Shown one piece after another: positions 53,310 to 61,700 of a DNA stretch of 64,000 nucleotides. The notes beneath the pieces are model-generated. The model was not told the DNA's origin. It saw only the letters and a program-made list of their open reading frames with translations, and did no database searches. This stretch comes from Olegusella massiliensis (GTDB lineage Bacteria; Actinomycetota; Coriobacteriia; Coriobacteriales; Atopobiaceae): assembly GCF_900078545.1 (NCBI RefSeq), contig NZ_FLLS01000002.1:1435404-1499403 (forward strand), in the 5' to 3' direction. Positions within the stretch are counted from its first letter, which is position 1. Each line of letters begins with the position of its first letter. The translations under genes and the position numbers were made by a program.

Positions 53310-54799
53310 AATAACAACCTTTCTGCCGTGTGCTCGATGTAGCTGTTCATCTGCTCGCGCTTACAGAGGTCAAGATGGCGTTCAGGTAGTTGTTTGAGTT
53401 CGAGTAGTTGGTGTGGCGCAGGCATGCCCGTAAATTTTTGTAAGGCTTGCATGCATTCAAACCCATCCAAGCCCTCGGTGCTTTGCCCCAGCGCCTCAAG
53501 AACGGAGGCAGAAAACTTATAGGGATTAGCGGTGGAAAGACAAACGCGAGGAATGCCTTTGCTTTGCGTTTGCTCGCGAAGTACATGCATAGCAACAGCA
53601 GTATGTGTATCCAAGAGTACCTGAGATTCTTCCCAAATATCACGTATGGTTGCTTGCGTCTGTTCATCTGTGGCGCGACCGCAGGCAAAAAGCTCGCGGA
53701 GGCGGCAAAGCAGAGCCTCGGGCAGCTCATAGGATCCCTCTTGCTCCAGGCGGTCCATGAGCTCAGATACGAGTTGGGTGTCTCCTTCAGATAGGTAATA
53801 AAGCAGACGCTCAAGGTTGGAGGATACAAGGATATCCATCGAAGGTGAGAGGCTTTTTTCAAAGGGACGCAGGCGGTTATAGCGACCGGTTGAGATGAAA
53901 TCAAAAAGCACATCGTTAATGTTGGACGCTACGATAAGACGCGATATGGGAAGCCCCAAAAGCTTGGCATAATAGCCCGCAAGTACATCACCAAAATTGC
54001 CCGTAGGCACACAGAACTCCACATCATCACCGAGCTGAATGACTGCCTTGTCAATGAGTTGCTTGTATGCTGAGAAGTAATAGACCACCTGAGGTACCAG
54101 GCGACCTATATTGATGGAGTTTGCGCTGGATAGGGCGATGTTTTTCTGGGATAAGCGCTCGGCAAGCTTGTGATCGGCAAAGATATGCTTGACTTCGGTC
54201 TGAGCATCATCAAAGTTGCCGTGTATTCCACAGACGGCCACGTTGCAACCACGCTGTGTAACCATTTGCAGGCGCTGTACATCGGATACGCCACCTTTGG
54301 GATAAAAGACGGCAACTCCTGTGCCAGCTACATCCGCAAAACCCTCAAGAGCTGCCTTGCCCGTATCTCCTGAGGTTGCTGTCACAATCATGATCTGCTT
54401 GTCATCCTGGGCATCTTTGCGTGCGACTGACATGAGCCGAGGTAGTATCTGCAGTGCTACATCTTTAAAGGCGCAGGTGGGACCATGCCAGAGTTCTAAC
54501 ATCCACACATCGCCTACAGGTACAAGCGGAGTAATGAGGGGCGTGTCAAAACGCTTGCCGTAAGCCGCCTCCACACAATCTGCAATTTCTTCTTTACTAA
54601 AATCGGGAAGCAACAAGCCCAACACACGACAAGCGAGGGCGTGATAGTCCTCAGTACATGCCGCCGCAAGGTCAATTTTGAGATTATTAAGGGAATCTGA
54701 GACATACAGACCCCCATCGGGAGCAATTCCGGCAAGAATAGCTTGCTTACTTGTTACAGAGGGCTCAATGGAGCGTGTGCTGTGATACAAACGTGCCAA
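53306..54799 (-). CDS. thrC: Threonine synthase
   Basis: PLP enzyme that converts phosphohomoserine to threonine. The 497-residue protein is the longer type, starting MARLYHSTRS, with LWHGPTCAFKDVALQ carrying the PLP lysine Lys112. It also has TATSGDTGKAALEGF, YPKGGVSDVQRLQM, CVPTGNFGDVLAGYYAK and an N-terminal lid region. It is the first gene of the leftward pair. Its start lies 101 bases from the hom start, so a shared divergent control region (54800-54900) is likely. Confidence 0.96.
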   Translation of the reverse strand: MARLYHSTRSIEPSVTSKQAILAGIAPDGGLYVSDSLNNLKIDLAAACTEDYHALACRVLGLLLPDFSKEEIADCVEAAYGKRFDTPLITPLVPVGDVWMLELWHGPTCAFKDVALQILPRLMSVARKDAQDDKQIMIVTATSGDTGKAALEGFADVAGTGVAVFYPKGGVSDVQRLQMVTQRGCNVAVCGIHGNFDDAQTEVKHIFADHKLAERLSQKNIALSSANSINIGRLVPQVVYYFSAYKQLIDKAVIQLGDDVEFCVPTGNFGDVLAGYYAKLLGLPISRLIVASNINDVLFDFISTGRYNRLRPFEKSLSPSMDILVSSNLERLLYYLSEGDTQLVSELMDRLEQEGSYELPEALLCRLRELFACGRATDEQTQATIRDIWEESQVLLDTHTAVAMHVLREQTQSKGIPRVCLSTANPYKFSASVLEALGQSTEGLDGFECMQALQKFTGMPAPHQLLELKQLPERHLDLCKREQMNSYIEHTAERLLL

Positions 54800-54900
54800 G
54801 ATGGGCTCCTAGCTCTTCGTGGGTCTGTGCCTTGTAGCTATCATAGAACTGCAAACATGCTTATGCGAAAGCGTAAACATAAACGAAAGATAGGATCGAG

Positions 54901-56049
54901 ATGAACATCGCTCTTTTAGGGTATGGCACCGTAGGTAAAGGTGTTGACAAGATTTGTAAAAATCTTCCCGATATCAGGGTAACGCGCATTCTTGAGCTAC
55001 CCAACCACCTCACTGATCCGCGCATGACCTCCAATTATGAGGAGATTTTGGCAGATGACAAGGTGGAGATGGTCTTGGAATGCATGGGTGGCATCGAGCC
55101 TGCGCATAGCTTTATCGCAGCCGCGCTCAAGGCGGGAAAACCTGTGGTGACTTCCAACAAAGCTGTTGTGGCTGCGCATTTAAAAGAGTTTGTGGAGCTG
55201 GCGCAAACTACAGGCGTGCCCCTCCTGTGCGAGGCTGCGGTAGGTGGTGGCGTGCCATGGTTATCCTCTATTCGCAATGCTCGTCGCGTTGATGAGATTT
55301 CTGCTGTATCAGGGATTATGAATGGCACAACCAATTATCTGCTGACTTCTCTTGAGGAGGGAGACGCCAGCTTTGATGAGGTGCTCGCCGAAGCGCAACG
55401 TTTAGGTTATGCAGAAGCAGATCCTTCCGCAGATATTGATGGTATTGATGTTCGCAATAAAATTATTATTTCTTGCCTGACCGCCTTTGATGCATTTTGT
55501 TCTGCCGAGCAGGTCTGCACGACAGGTATTCGTTCGCTCAAAAGCAGTGACGTGGCACTTTTTGCCGTCCATGGTCGTCGCGTCAAATTGATGGGTCGAG
55601 CAGTACGCAAAGGGCAGCGCTATGCCGCTGTTGTCGAGCCTGTAGCACTACCCCAGACGGCAACCGAGGCCAATGTTCCTGCTAACTTTAATATTCTTTC
55701 GCTTACTGGTACCACGGTAGGTGAACTCAAATTCTATGGTCAAGGAGCTGGCTCCTTGCCTACGGGCAACGCTATGGTGCAGGATATCCTCGACTACATG
55801 GCAGGGGAGCGTCCCAACTTTGCCCTTTGCGAAAAAATGAGTTTTGACGTAGATCTTCTGTTGGGCGATTATGTATTGCGCTGTGGTGGCGCAGCTACTA
55901 TGGCGGCAAAAGAAGGCTGGAAGGCCTATGGTGCCGATGCTTGGCTTATCAAAGATATCAACCCTGTTTGTGCAAGCGAGCTTTTGGCGAAGGCTCGCGA
56001 GATTGACCCCGAGGCGCTCATTTTTTTGCGCCCTAGGAAGGACGCCTAG
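54901..56049 (+). CDS. hom: Homoserine dehydrogenase without a regulatory ACT domain
   Basis: Reduces aspartate semialdehyde to homoserine with NAD(P)H. The 382-residue protein has the Rossmann start IALLGYGTVGKGV, a TSNKAVVAAH segment, GIMNGTTNYLLTSLEEG and the catalytic-site stretch EADPSADIDGIDVRNKI. Usual Gram-positive Hom is about 430 residues with a C-terminal ACT domain. Here the chain ends soon after the substrate domain, so threonine feedback may act elsewhere. It lies three bases before lysC on the plus strand. Confidence 0.95.
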   Translation: MNIALLGYGTVGKGVDKICKNLPDIRVTRILELPNHLTDPRMTSNYEEILADDKVEMVLECMGGIEPAHSFIAAALKAGKPVVTSNKAVVAAHLKEFVELAQTTGVPLLCEAAVGGGVPWLSSIRNARRVDEISAVSGIMNGTTNYLLTSLEEGDASFDEVLAEAQRLGYAEADPSADIDGIDVRNKIIISCLTAFDAFCSAEQVCTTGIRSLKSSDVALFAVHGRRVKLMGRAVRKGQRYAAVVEPVALPQTATEANVPANFNILSLTGTTVGELKFYGQGAGSLPTGNAMVQDILDYMAGERPNFALCEKMSFDVDLLLGDYVLRCGGAATMAAKEGWKAYGADAWLIKDINPVCASELLAKAREIDPEALIFLRPRKDA

Positions 56050-56052
56050 TTC

Positions 56053-57378
56053 ATGATTAAGGTTGCAAAATTTGGCGGGTCCTCGGTTGCAAGTGCCGAG
56101 CAGTTTCGCAAGGTAAAAAGCATTATCCAAGCTGATCCAGATCGCCGTTTTGTGGTGGTATCGGCAGCGGGTAAACGTTTTTCTGACGACAATAAAATCA
56201 CCGATTTGTTGCTACTTGCCAACGCCCATATCCAATACCATGTGGATGCTCAGCCGCTGCTCTCGCAAATTGAGCAACGCTTTGTTGAGATTGCAAAGGC
56301 GTTGGATCTCAGATATCCCGTTGCTGAGAAGTTCGAGGAGTTCTCCTCGGTGGTGACTTCTTTGTCGCCTGAATATATTGTGAGTCGCGGTGAATTTTTT
56401 ACCGGACAGCTGATGGCTGAGTATCTCGGGCTGCCTTTTGTAGACGCCTCGGACACCATTGTTTTTCATCATGATAATACGGTGGACTTTGAACGTACGG
56501 CCATGCGTGTAAAAGAAGCAGCTCAGCGCAATCCTCGTGGCTTTTTGCTGCCAGGTTTTTATGGTTGTACCGTTGATGGTACGGTCAAACTCTTTCAGCG
56601 TGGTGGTGGAGATATTACCGGTGCGGTACTTGCTCGCTGTCTCGAAGCAAACGTCTATGAAAACTGGACAGATGTGCCGGGCTTTTTGTCTGCCGATCCA
56701 CATGTTGTTGATATGCCGCGTGCAATTCATCGTATTACCTTTGATGAGATGCGCGAGCTTTCTTACATGGGCGCCTCGGTGCTGCAGGAAGATTCAATTT
56801 TTCCGGTGCGTGAGGCCAATATCCCCATCCAGATTAAAGACACCAACTCGCCCGACCGCAAAGGCACAATTATCCGTGAGACGGCCGAAGAACGCGAAGT
56901 CGAGCACCTCATTACGGGTATCGCCGGTCGCAAGGACTTTACCGCAGTACATATCCAAAAGACGCATATGTCCGACAAGGTGGGTATCGTGCGTTCTGCT
57001 TTATCAGTATTTGAGCGTTACGGCGTTTCGATAGAGCATTTGCCAACAGGTGTTGACTCCTTTGGCATTGTGGTGAATAGCGCCGATGTAAAGGACAAGA
57101 TTTACCCCATCATCACCGATCTGCGTCGTGAGGTGGCGCCTGATGACATTACGGTCACTGACAAATTAGCTTTGATTTCCATTGTGGGCCGCAATCTCCG
57201 TCGTCGCCCTGGCTCGTCAGGTCTTATCTTTGGCGTATTGGGCAAGGCAGGAATCAATATTCGTTTGATTACCCAAAGCTCACAGGAGATTTCGATTATT
57301 GTCGGTGTGGACAACGATGATTTTGAGCGTGCAATTCGCGTGATGTATGACGGCTTTGCTGCACACGAAAAAGTTTAG
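56053..57378 (+). CDS. lysC: Aspartate kinase
   Basis: Phosphorylates aspartate, the first step of the Lys/Thr/Met pathway. The 441-residue monofunctional enzyme starts KVAKFGGSSVA and has FVVVSAAGKR, SRGEFFTGQLMAEYLG, RGGGDITGAVLA and ENWTDVPGFLSADP. Two ACT domains follow, with VGIVRSALSVFERYGVSIEHL and LGKAGINIRLITQSSQEISI. The ACT pair predicts feedback control by lysine, threonine or both. Three bases separate it from hom and about 15 from asd. Confidence 0.96.
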   Translation: MIKVAKFGGSSVASAEQFRKVKSIIQADPDRRFVVVSAAGKRFSDDNKITDLLLLANAHIQYHVDAQPLLSQIEQRFVEIAKALDLRYPVAEKFEEFSSVVTSLSPEYIVSRGEFFTGQLMAEYLGLPFVDASDTIVFHHDNTVDFERTAMRVKEAAQRNPRGFLLPGFYGCTVDGTVKLFQRGGGDITGAVLARCLEANVYENWTDVPGFLSADPHVVDMPRAIHRITFDEMRELSYMGASVLQEDSIFPVREANIPIQIKDTNSPDRKGTIIRETAEEREVEHLITGIAGRKDFTAVHIQKTHMSDKVGIVRSALSVFERYGVSIEHLPTGVDSFGIVVNSADVKDKIYPIITDLRREVAPDDITVTDKLALISIVGRNLRRRPGSSGLIFGVLGKAGINIRLITQSSQEISIIVGVDNDDFERAIRVMYDGFAAHEKV

Positions 57379-57393
57379 GCGGGAGTTATGAGT

Positions 57394-58404
57394 ATGAGCG
57401 GAAAAACTGTTGCCATTCTGGGCGCCACAGGTGTTGTGGGTACACAGATGTTGAAGTGTTTGGAAGAGCGAGATTTTCCCGTTAGTCGTTTGGTGCCCCT
57501 TGCGAGTGCGCGTTCGGTGGGACGTACGGTAGTATTTCATGACAAGCAGATCCCAGCCGTTCTCGCGGCTCCTGAAGCCTTTGAGGGCGTCGATATTGTG
57601 CTGGGAGCTGCAGGTGATGATATCGCGCGCGAATTGCTGCCTGAGGCGGTAAAACGCGGTGCTGTGTGCGTTGATAATAGCCATGCTTTCCGTATGGATG
57701 CTGATGTGCCACTGGTTATCTCTGAGATTAATGCAGCAGATGCTAAAAACAACAAAGGTATTATCTCCAATCCCAACTGTGCCACGATTATTGGTCTTGT
57801 GCCTACCTGGCCTTTGCATCAGCAGGCGGGTCTCAAGCGCATGGTGGTCTCGACCTATCAAGCAGCATCTGGTGCGGGTATGCCCGGCTTGAAGGAGCTT
57901 GAGCGTGAGATGGAGGCGGTGGCCGCAGGTGAGCCTGTGGGCAATACTGCCCCGTTTGCACATCAGTTGGCGGCAAACCTTATTCCTCAGATTGGTTCTG
58001 AGAAGGAAGCAGGCTATACCAGCGAAGAGATGAAGATGCTCTACGAGGGCCGCAAGATTATGCACTTGCCTGAGTTACGCGTGAATTGTACCTGTGTGCG
58101 TGTCCCTGTTATGCGTTCGCATTCTGAGTCAATCACAGCAGAGTTCGAGCGTCCCATTTCGGTAGATGAAGCGCGCGAGATTTTGACAGCTGCGCCTGGT
58201 GTACGTGTGGTGGATGATTTGGCGGCTGCCAAATATCCTATGCCGCTTGAGACATCCGATCAGGACCTCATCTATGTGGGCCGTATTCGTCGTGATTTGT
58301 CGGCACCTGACGGTGTGAATGCATTGACGTATTGGGTTTGTGGCGATCAAATTCGCAAGGGTGCGGCCACTAATGCCGTGCAGATTGCCGAGCAGCTCTT
58401 GTAG
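57394..58404 (+). CDS. asd: Aspartate-semialdehyde dehydrogenase
   Basis: Reduces aspartyl phosphate to aspartate semialdehyde. The product, about 336 residues, has the NADP-binding ILGATGVVGTQML, SNPNCATI with catalytic Cys129, STYQAASGAG, and LRVNCTCVRVPVMRSHSES with the active-site His. ATG 57394 is preferred because GGGAG at 57381-57385 is eight bases away; ATG 57388, two residues earlier, sits too close. It is the last gene of hom-lysC-asd. Confidence 0.96.
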   Translation: MSGKTVAILGATGVVGTQMLKCLEERDFPVSRLVPLASARSVGRTVVFHDKQIPAVLAAPEAFEGVDIVLGAAGDDIARELLPEAVKRGAVCVDNSHAFRMDADVPLVISEINAADAKNNKGIISNPNCATIIGLVPTWPLHQQAGLKRMVVSTYQAASGAGMPGLKELEREMEAVAAGEPVGNTAPFAHQLAANLIPQIGSEKEAGYTSEEMKMLYEGRKIMHLPELRVNCTCVRVPVMRSHSESITAEFERPISVDEAREILTAAPGVRVVDDLAAAKYPMPLETSDQDLIYVGRIRRDLSAPDGVNALTYWVCGDQIRKGAATNAVQIAEQLL

Positions 58405-58508
58405 CTTTGGGCGTTGCGCTCTCAACTAGCTGCTGACCCCGCCACGCGAGCTCAATTTGGGTAGTTGTGTTCTAAACCAGCTGCCAACCTCCTCTCTGCG
58501 CGCTCAAC

Positions 58509-58531
58509 CGTTGCAACCTCAGGTTGCAACG
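58509..58531. repeat. Palindromic repeat B, copy 3
   Basis: Identical to the copy at 42187-42209: arms CGTTGCAACC and GGTTGCAACG around TCA. It lies about 105 bases after asd in the 217-base gap before the next gene. Confidence 0.85.
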
Positions 58532-58559
58532 ATTTGGAGGGCTTGATTAGGAATGCGTT

Positions 58560-58591
58560 GGGACTTTGCTGCAAAAATTTGCAAGGATCCC
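58560..58591 (-). terminator. Hairpin at the end of the leftward ABC operon
   Basis: GGGACTTTGC and GCAAGGATCCC form a roughly 10-bp stem with one bulge about 30 bases beyond the stop of the ATPase gene. No strong T-run follows, so it may rely on Rho or act as a stabiliser. Confidence 0.45.
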
Positions 58592-58621
58592 CTGGGTAGA
58601 GCACATGCCCCGCGCCTCCAT

Positions 58622-59512
58622 TTATTCTTTGGTGGGGGAGGCAAGAAACGCGCGGGTGCGAGGATCGCTCGGATAATCAAATACCTCCTTGGGCGTTCCT
58701 TCTTCTACAATGCGACCATCTAGCAGCAGACAGACACGATCGGAAGCAGCCCGCGCAAAACTCATCTCATGAGTAACAAGTCCGACGGCCATGCCTTCTT
58801 CTGCCAGAGAGCGAATCAGCTTGACCATATCATCGGTCAGGCGAGGATCTAGGGCAGAGGTTGCTTCGTCAAAGAAAATCACGCGAGGCTTCATGCAGAG
58901 TGCACGTGCAATTGCAACGCGCTGCTGCTGACCGCCCGAGAGCTGACAGGGAACCTTGTCTGTATGCTCAGTGAGATCGAGACGTTCAAGTAGCTTACAG
59001 GCCTGCTCTTTAACTTCTGCTGGATTACGTTTTTGCACTACCAGTGGTGCATCCATCACATTTTGCAGCACTGTCATGTGGGGGAAGAGGTTGTAGTCCT
59101 GAAACACAATGCCAAAGCGCATACGTGCGCGCTGCATAGCAGCTCTGTCATAGATGGCAGGTTGAATGTCGAGAGTATGCTCTCCTGCTTCGGGATTTGG
59201 GTCCTTCTTGGCACGAGAATCAAGCTCGGATCCGCGCGGCTTGCATACCACGATGCTGTCGTAGGATAGCTCGCCTGCGTCAAAACTATCCAGCAATGTC
59301 AGGCACCGCAGCAAGGTGGACTTACCTGCGCCCGATGGACCGATAATGGACAGTACTTCTCCGCGGTTAATCGTCAGAGAGATATCGTGCAGCACCTCGT
59401 GTTCGCCAAAGGACTTACGGGCGCCTCGCAAGTAGACGGCTGGTAGGCCGACGAGTGAGGAATAAGAAATATCGGGCGTGGGAAGCTTGCGTTGGGGCTT
59501 CTTTTTGAGCAT
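58622..59512 (-). CDS. Polar amino acid ABC transporter ATPase (GlnQ type)
   Basis: ATPase of an amino acid importer, about 296 residues. It has a 30-residue N-terminal extension, Walker A GPSGAGKST, FQDYNLFPHMTVLQNVM (Q-loop), signature QLSGGQQQRVAIARAL, Walker B VIFFDEATSALDP and H-loop VTHEMSFA, typical of the GlnQ/HisP group. An unusual insert of about 45 residues, rich in charged residues, lies between Walker A and the Q-loop (about 95-140). ATG 59512 has AAGGA ahead; an in-frame ATG at 59626 would overlap the permease gene and lacks support. Last gene of the leftward operon. Confidence 0.93.
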   Translation of the reverse strand: MLKKKPQRKLPTPDISYSSLVGLPAVYLRGARKSFGEHEVLHDISLTINRGEVLSIIGPSGAGKSTLLRCLTLLDSFDAGELSYDSIVVCKPRGSELDSRAKKDPNPEAGEHTLDIQPAIYDRAAMQRARMRFGIVFQDYNLFPHMTVLQNVMDAPLVVQKRNPAEVKEQACKLLERLDLTEHTDKVPCQLSGGQQQRVAIARALCMKPRVIFFDEATSALDPRLTDDMVKLIRSLAEEGMAVGLVTHEMSFARAASDRVCLLLDGRIVEEGTPKEVFDYPSDPRTRAFLASPTKE

Positions 59513-59606
59513 TGCGGATTCCTTAGCTTTGCTTGACGGATTGAGTAGGGAAAAACAGGACTTTGAAGTACGTAAGCAGGACTTATGTGAGGTAGCTGAA
59601 CTGAGC

Positions 59607-60260
59607 TTAGTCGTGATAGTAGGCAAGCTTTTTTTCGGCGCGGCGCAGCAGAGCTTCGATGATGAGACAGGTTATCCAATAAATTGCAGCTGCAATAACA
59701 AACGGTACCATCGTGTGCTCGCGAGCGACGAGAGCCTTGCCTGTGGTAAACATCTCGATGACACCAATGGAGAATGCCAGTGAGGTGTCTTTGACCAAAG
59801 TCACAATTTCATTTCCCATAGCAGGGAGGATACGTTTGACCACCTGAGGCAAGATGATGCGAAAGAAGGTCTGACTACGCGAATACCCCAAAGCTTTCGC
59901 TGCCTCATATTGGCCGCGCGGCATGCTCTGGATACCCGAGCGATAGATTTCTGCAAAATAGGCGGCATAGTTAATCAAAAAAGATGCAAGAACGGCCACC
60001 ATCATGTAACCGGGTCCCATGGTGATACCAAATACGTAATACGGAGCAAAAAAGACCGCGAACATCTGCAACATCAAAGGTGTGCCACGCATCAGGCTGA
60101 TATAGATGCTGATAAGCCATGCGAGCGGCTTGATGCGAGAGAGGCGTCCCAAGGCGACAGGGATGGCCAGAAGCGTTGCTCCTATCAAGGTGACAAAGAA
60201 AATCTCGAGACTGATGCCATAGCCCTCGATGAGTTTTTGGAACATGATAGAGACTTCCAT
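59607..60260 (-). CDS. Polar amino acid ABC transporter permease
   Basis: Membrane subunit, 217 residues, of the HisM/GlnP group. It has about five membrane segments, with SLMRGTPLMLQ near 60 and YFAEIYRSGIQSMPRGQYEAAKALGYS, the EAA coupling motif, then the RIILPQVVKRILPAMGNEIVTLVKDTSL continuation. It probably works as a homodimer, since only one permease gene is present. It sits between the binding protein and ATPase genes. A second in-frame ATG at 60245 is an alternative start. Confidence 0.94.
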   Translation of the reverse strand: MEVSIMFQKLIEGYGISLEIFFVTLIGATLLAIPVALGRLSRIKPLAWLISIYISLMRGTPLMLQMFAVFFAPYYVFGITMGPGYMMVAVLASFLINYAAYFAEIYRSGIQSMPRGQYEAAKALGYSRSQTFFRIILPQVVKRILPAMGNEIVTLVKDTSLAFSIGVIEMFTTGKALVAREHTMVPFVIAAAIYWITCLIIEALLRRAEKKLAYYHD

Positions 60261-60320
60261 ACTGCCATCCTGTCATACGGTTGATGTGCGAACTGTTTTC
60301 GAACTGCTTTCCCAAAAGCA

Positions 60321-60345
60321 GACCGCGACTGTGCGAGTCGCGGTC
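60321..60345 (-). terminator. Intercistronic hairpin between binding-protein and permease genes
   Basis: GACCGCGACT and AGTCGCGGTC, loop of five bases, followed on the minus strand by TGCTTTT. It could cut transcription partway so that the binding protein is made in excess. Confidence 0.7.
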
Positions 60346-60372
60346 TTAAAATCATAGCTTGTTGGTGGCACC

Positions 60373-61251
60373 TTATGCCTTTGGTAGACACCAGAGGTCA
60401 TAAGAAACACCCTGATTACTATACTTCTCACAAATCTTTTTGACGGTGCCGTCGACATCGAGCGCTTGGAGATCTGCTTGGATGGTAGCTGCGAGCTTCT
60501 TGCCTTCATCATTTTTTGCACAGCCGATCCCAAAGTGCTCGGAATTCAAAGATTCATCAAGAATGGTGAACTCTGAGCGGCCGTCGATATTAAAGACAGC
60601 GACGGGATAGTCAACAGCAATAGCGTCGTAGGTGCCCTGTTCAAGGGACATGAATGCGGTGTTGTACTCGCCGATGGTATCGAGTTTTCCAAAGCTCTTG
60701 CCAAGTTCTGCTTGGCTTCCGCCCTCGGAGAGCAGCTCGAGGGCGGCCGAGTCAGCTTGGGTGATAACACGCTTATCCTTGAGGTCGCCAAGCGCTTTGA
60801 TGTTTGAATCGGACTTTACAACGATGACCTGGCGGTTTTCCATATATGCGTCAGTAAATGAATAGTCCTTCTCGCGATTCTCGATGGTAAAGCCGTTCCA
60901 AATACAGCTAATCTGACCAGAGTTGAGCATGGCATCTTTTGCATCCCAGTTGATAGGGGTGGGTGTAAAGGTCCAACCTTCCTTTTTGCAGACGGCTTGT
61001 GCGAGATCGAGGTCAAAGCCCGTGTAGTTGCCATCTTTGTCAAGGTAGCCGTAGGGTGGGAAGGCGTCATCAAAGCCGACGATAAGCTCAAAACCCTTCT
61101 TTGTTGCCGAACCTGCACTACCCGCTGCTGATCCCGTGGGTGTAGGCTTGTTTCCACAAGCGGCAAGCATGCTGAGAATACCTGCGCTCGCAGCAAAACC
61201 ACTTGCCTTGATAAAAGACCTACGATTGATTTGCTTATCTTGGATGCTCAT
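60373..61251 (-). CDS. Polar amino acid ABC transporter, substrate-binding lipoprotein
   Basis: Binding protein of the SBP_bac_3 family, about 292 residues. The signal has a twin-arginine type motif (NRRSFIK, Arg10-Arg11), a hydrophobic stretch and lipobox LAAC with Cys32. The mature part has GFDDAFPPYGYLDKDGNYTGFD, the ligand-site opening of the family, then DLAQAVCKKEGW, a hinge with DLKDKRV and TQADSAA, and ALDVDGTVKKICEKYSNQ at the end. ATG 61251 follows GGGGA; an upstream in-frame ATG at 61299 is unsupported. It is the first gene of the operon, behind the tandem operator at 61300-61328. The amino acid bound is not determinable here. Confidence 0.93.
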   Translation of the reverse strand: MSIQDKQINRRSFIKASGFAASAGILSMLAACGNKPTPTGSAAGSAGSATKKGFELIVGFDDAFPPYGYLDKDGNYTGFDLDLAQAVCKKEGWTFTPTPINWDAKDAMLNSGQISCIWNGFTIENREKDYSFTDAYMENRQVIVVKSDSNIKALGDLKDKRVITQADSAALELLSEGGSQAELGKSFGKLDTIGEYNTAFMSLEQGTYDAIAVDYPVAVFNIDGRSEFTILDESLNSEHFGIGCAKNDEGKKLAATIQADLQALDVDGTVKKICEKYSNQGVSYDLWCLPKA

Positions 61252-61299
61252 CTTGATTCCCCCTGTCGCGTGAGCCGGACATCCTTTTCGTGCAGCCAC

Positions 61300-61328
61300 T
61301 TTAGTTAACTAAACTTTAGTATGCTAAA
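61300..61328 (-). promoter_or_regulatory. Tandem palindromic operator, two TTTAGNNNNCTAAA sites
   Basis: Two 14-base palindromes lie 15 bases apart: TTTAGTTAACTAAA (61300-61313) and TTTAGTATGCTAAA (61315-61328). They lie 49-77 bases upstream of the binding-protein start. Shared outer halves with variable centres point to a dimeric regulator bound twice. The first contains AGTTAACT, the core seen in E. coli TrpR operators, but that link is only a resemblance. Confidence 0.65.
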
Positions 61329-61502
61329 GTAAGGATAATGAGCGAGGCGCAAAGATGCAAGAAAAACTTTGTTACCATTTGAATTCGTAGTTTTTCGCAA
61401 GCGGGAGTACAAGCATTCTCTCCGCAAGATGGGTGATATAAAGCCAGATGGCAAGGCGAAAAAGCGTATGTCACTTTTCTGTCACTGCATGTTATTGGAT
61501 AA

Positions 61503-61531
61503 TAAAAAAGGTCAGAGCCAAAGCTCTGACC
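61503..61531 (-). terminator. Terminator of the tRNA-His/tRNA-Lys transcript
   Basis: On the minus strand GGTCAGAGC and GCTCTGACC form a stem followed by six T. It lies ten bases after tRNA-Lys. Confidence 0.93.
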
Positions 61532-61540
61532 TGCATATTC

Positions 61541-61617
61541 TGGTGCGCCGTCAGGGATTCGAACCCTGGACCTTGGGATTAAGAGTCCCCTGCTCTGGCC
61601 AGCTGAGCTAACAGCGC
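61541..61617 (-). tRNA. tRNA-Lys (CTT)
   Basis: On the minus strand acceptor GCGCTGT pairs ACGGCGC with one G-U pair. The anticodon loop is CTCTTAA (anticodon CTT), the T loop GTTCGAAT, and CCA is encoded. The outermost anticodon-stem pair is mismatched. Five bases separate it from tRNA-His. Confidence 0.95.
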
Positions 61618-61622
61618 AAAAA

Positions 61623-61700
61623 TGGGGTGGGTAGTGGGTCTCGAACCCACGACCTCCGGAGCCACGGTCCGGCGCTCTGGCCAACTGAGCTACACCCACC
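61623..61700 (-). tRNA. tRNA-His (GTG)
   Basis: On the minus strand the acceptor GTGGGTG is preceded by the extra G (-1) opposite C73 that marks histidine tRNAs. The anticodon loop is CCGTGGC (anticodon GTG), the T loop GTTCGAGA, and CCA is encoded. It is the first tRNA of the pair. Confidence 0.96.
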
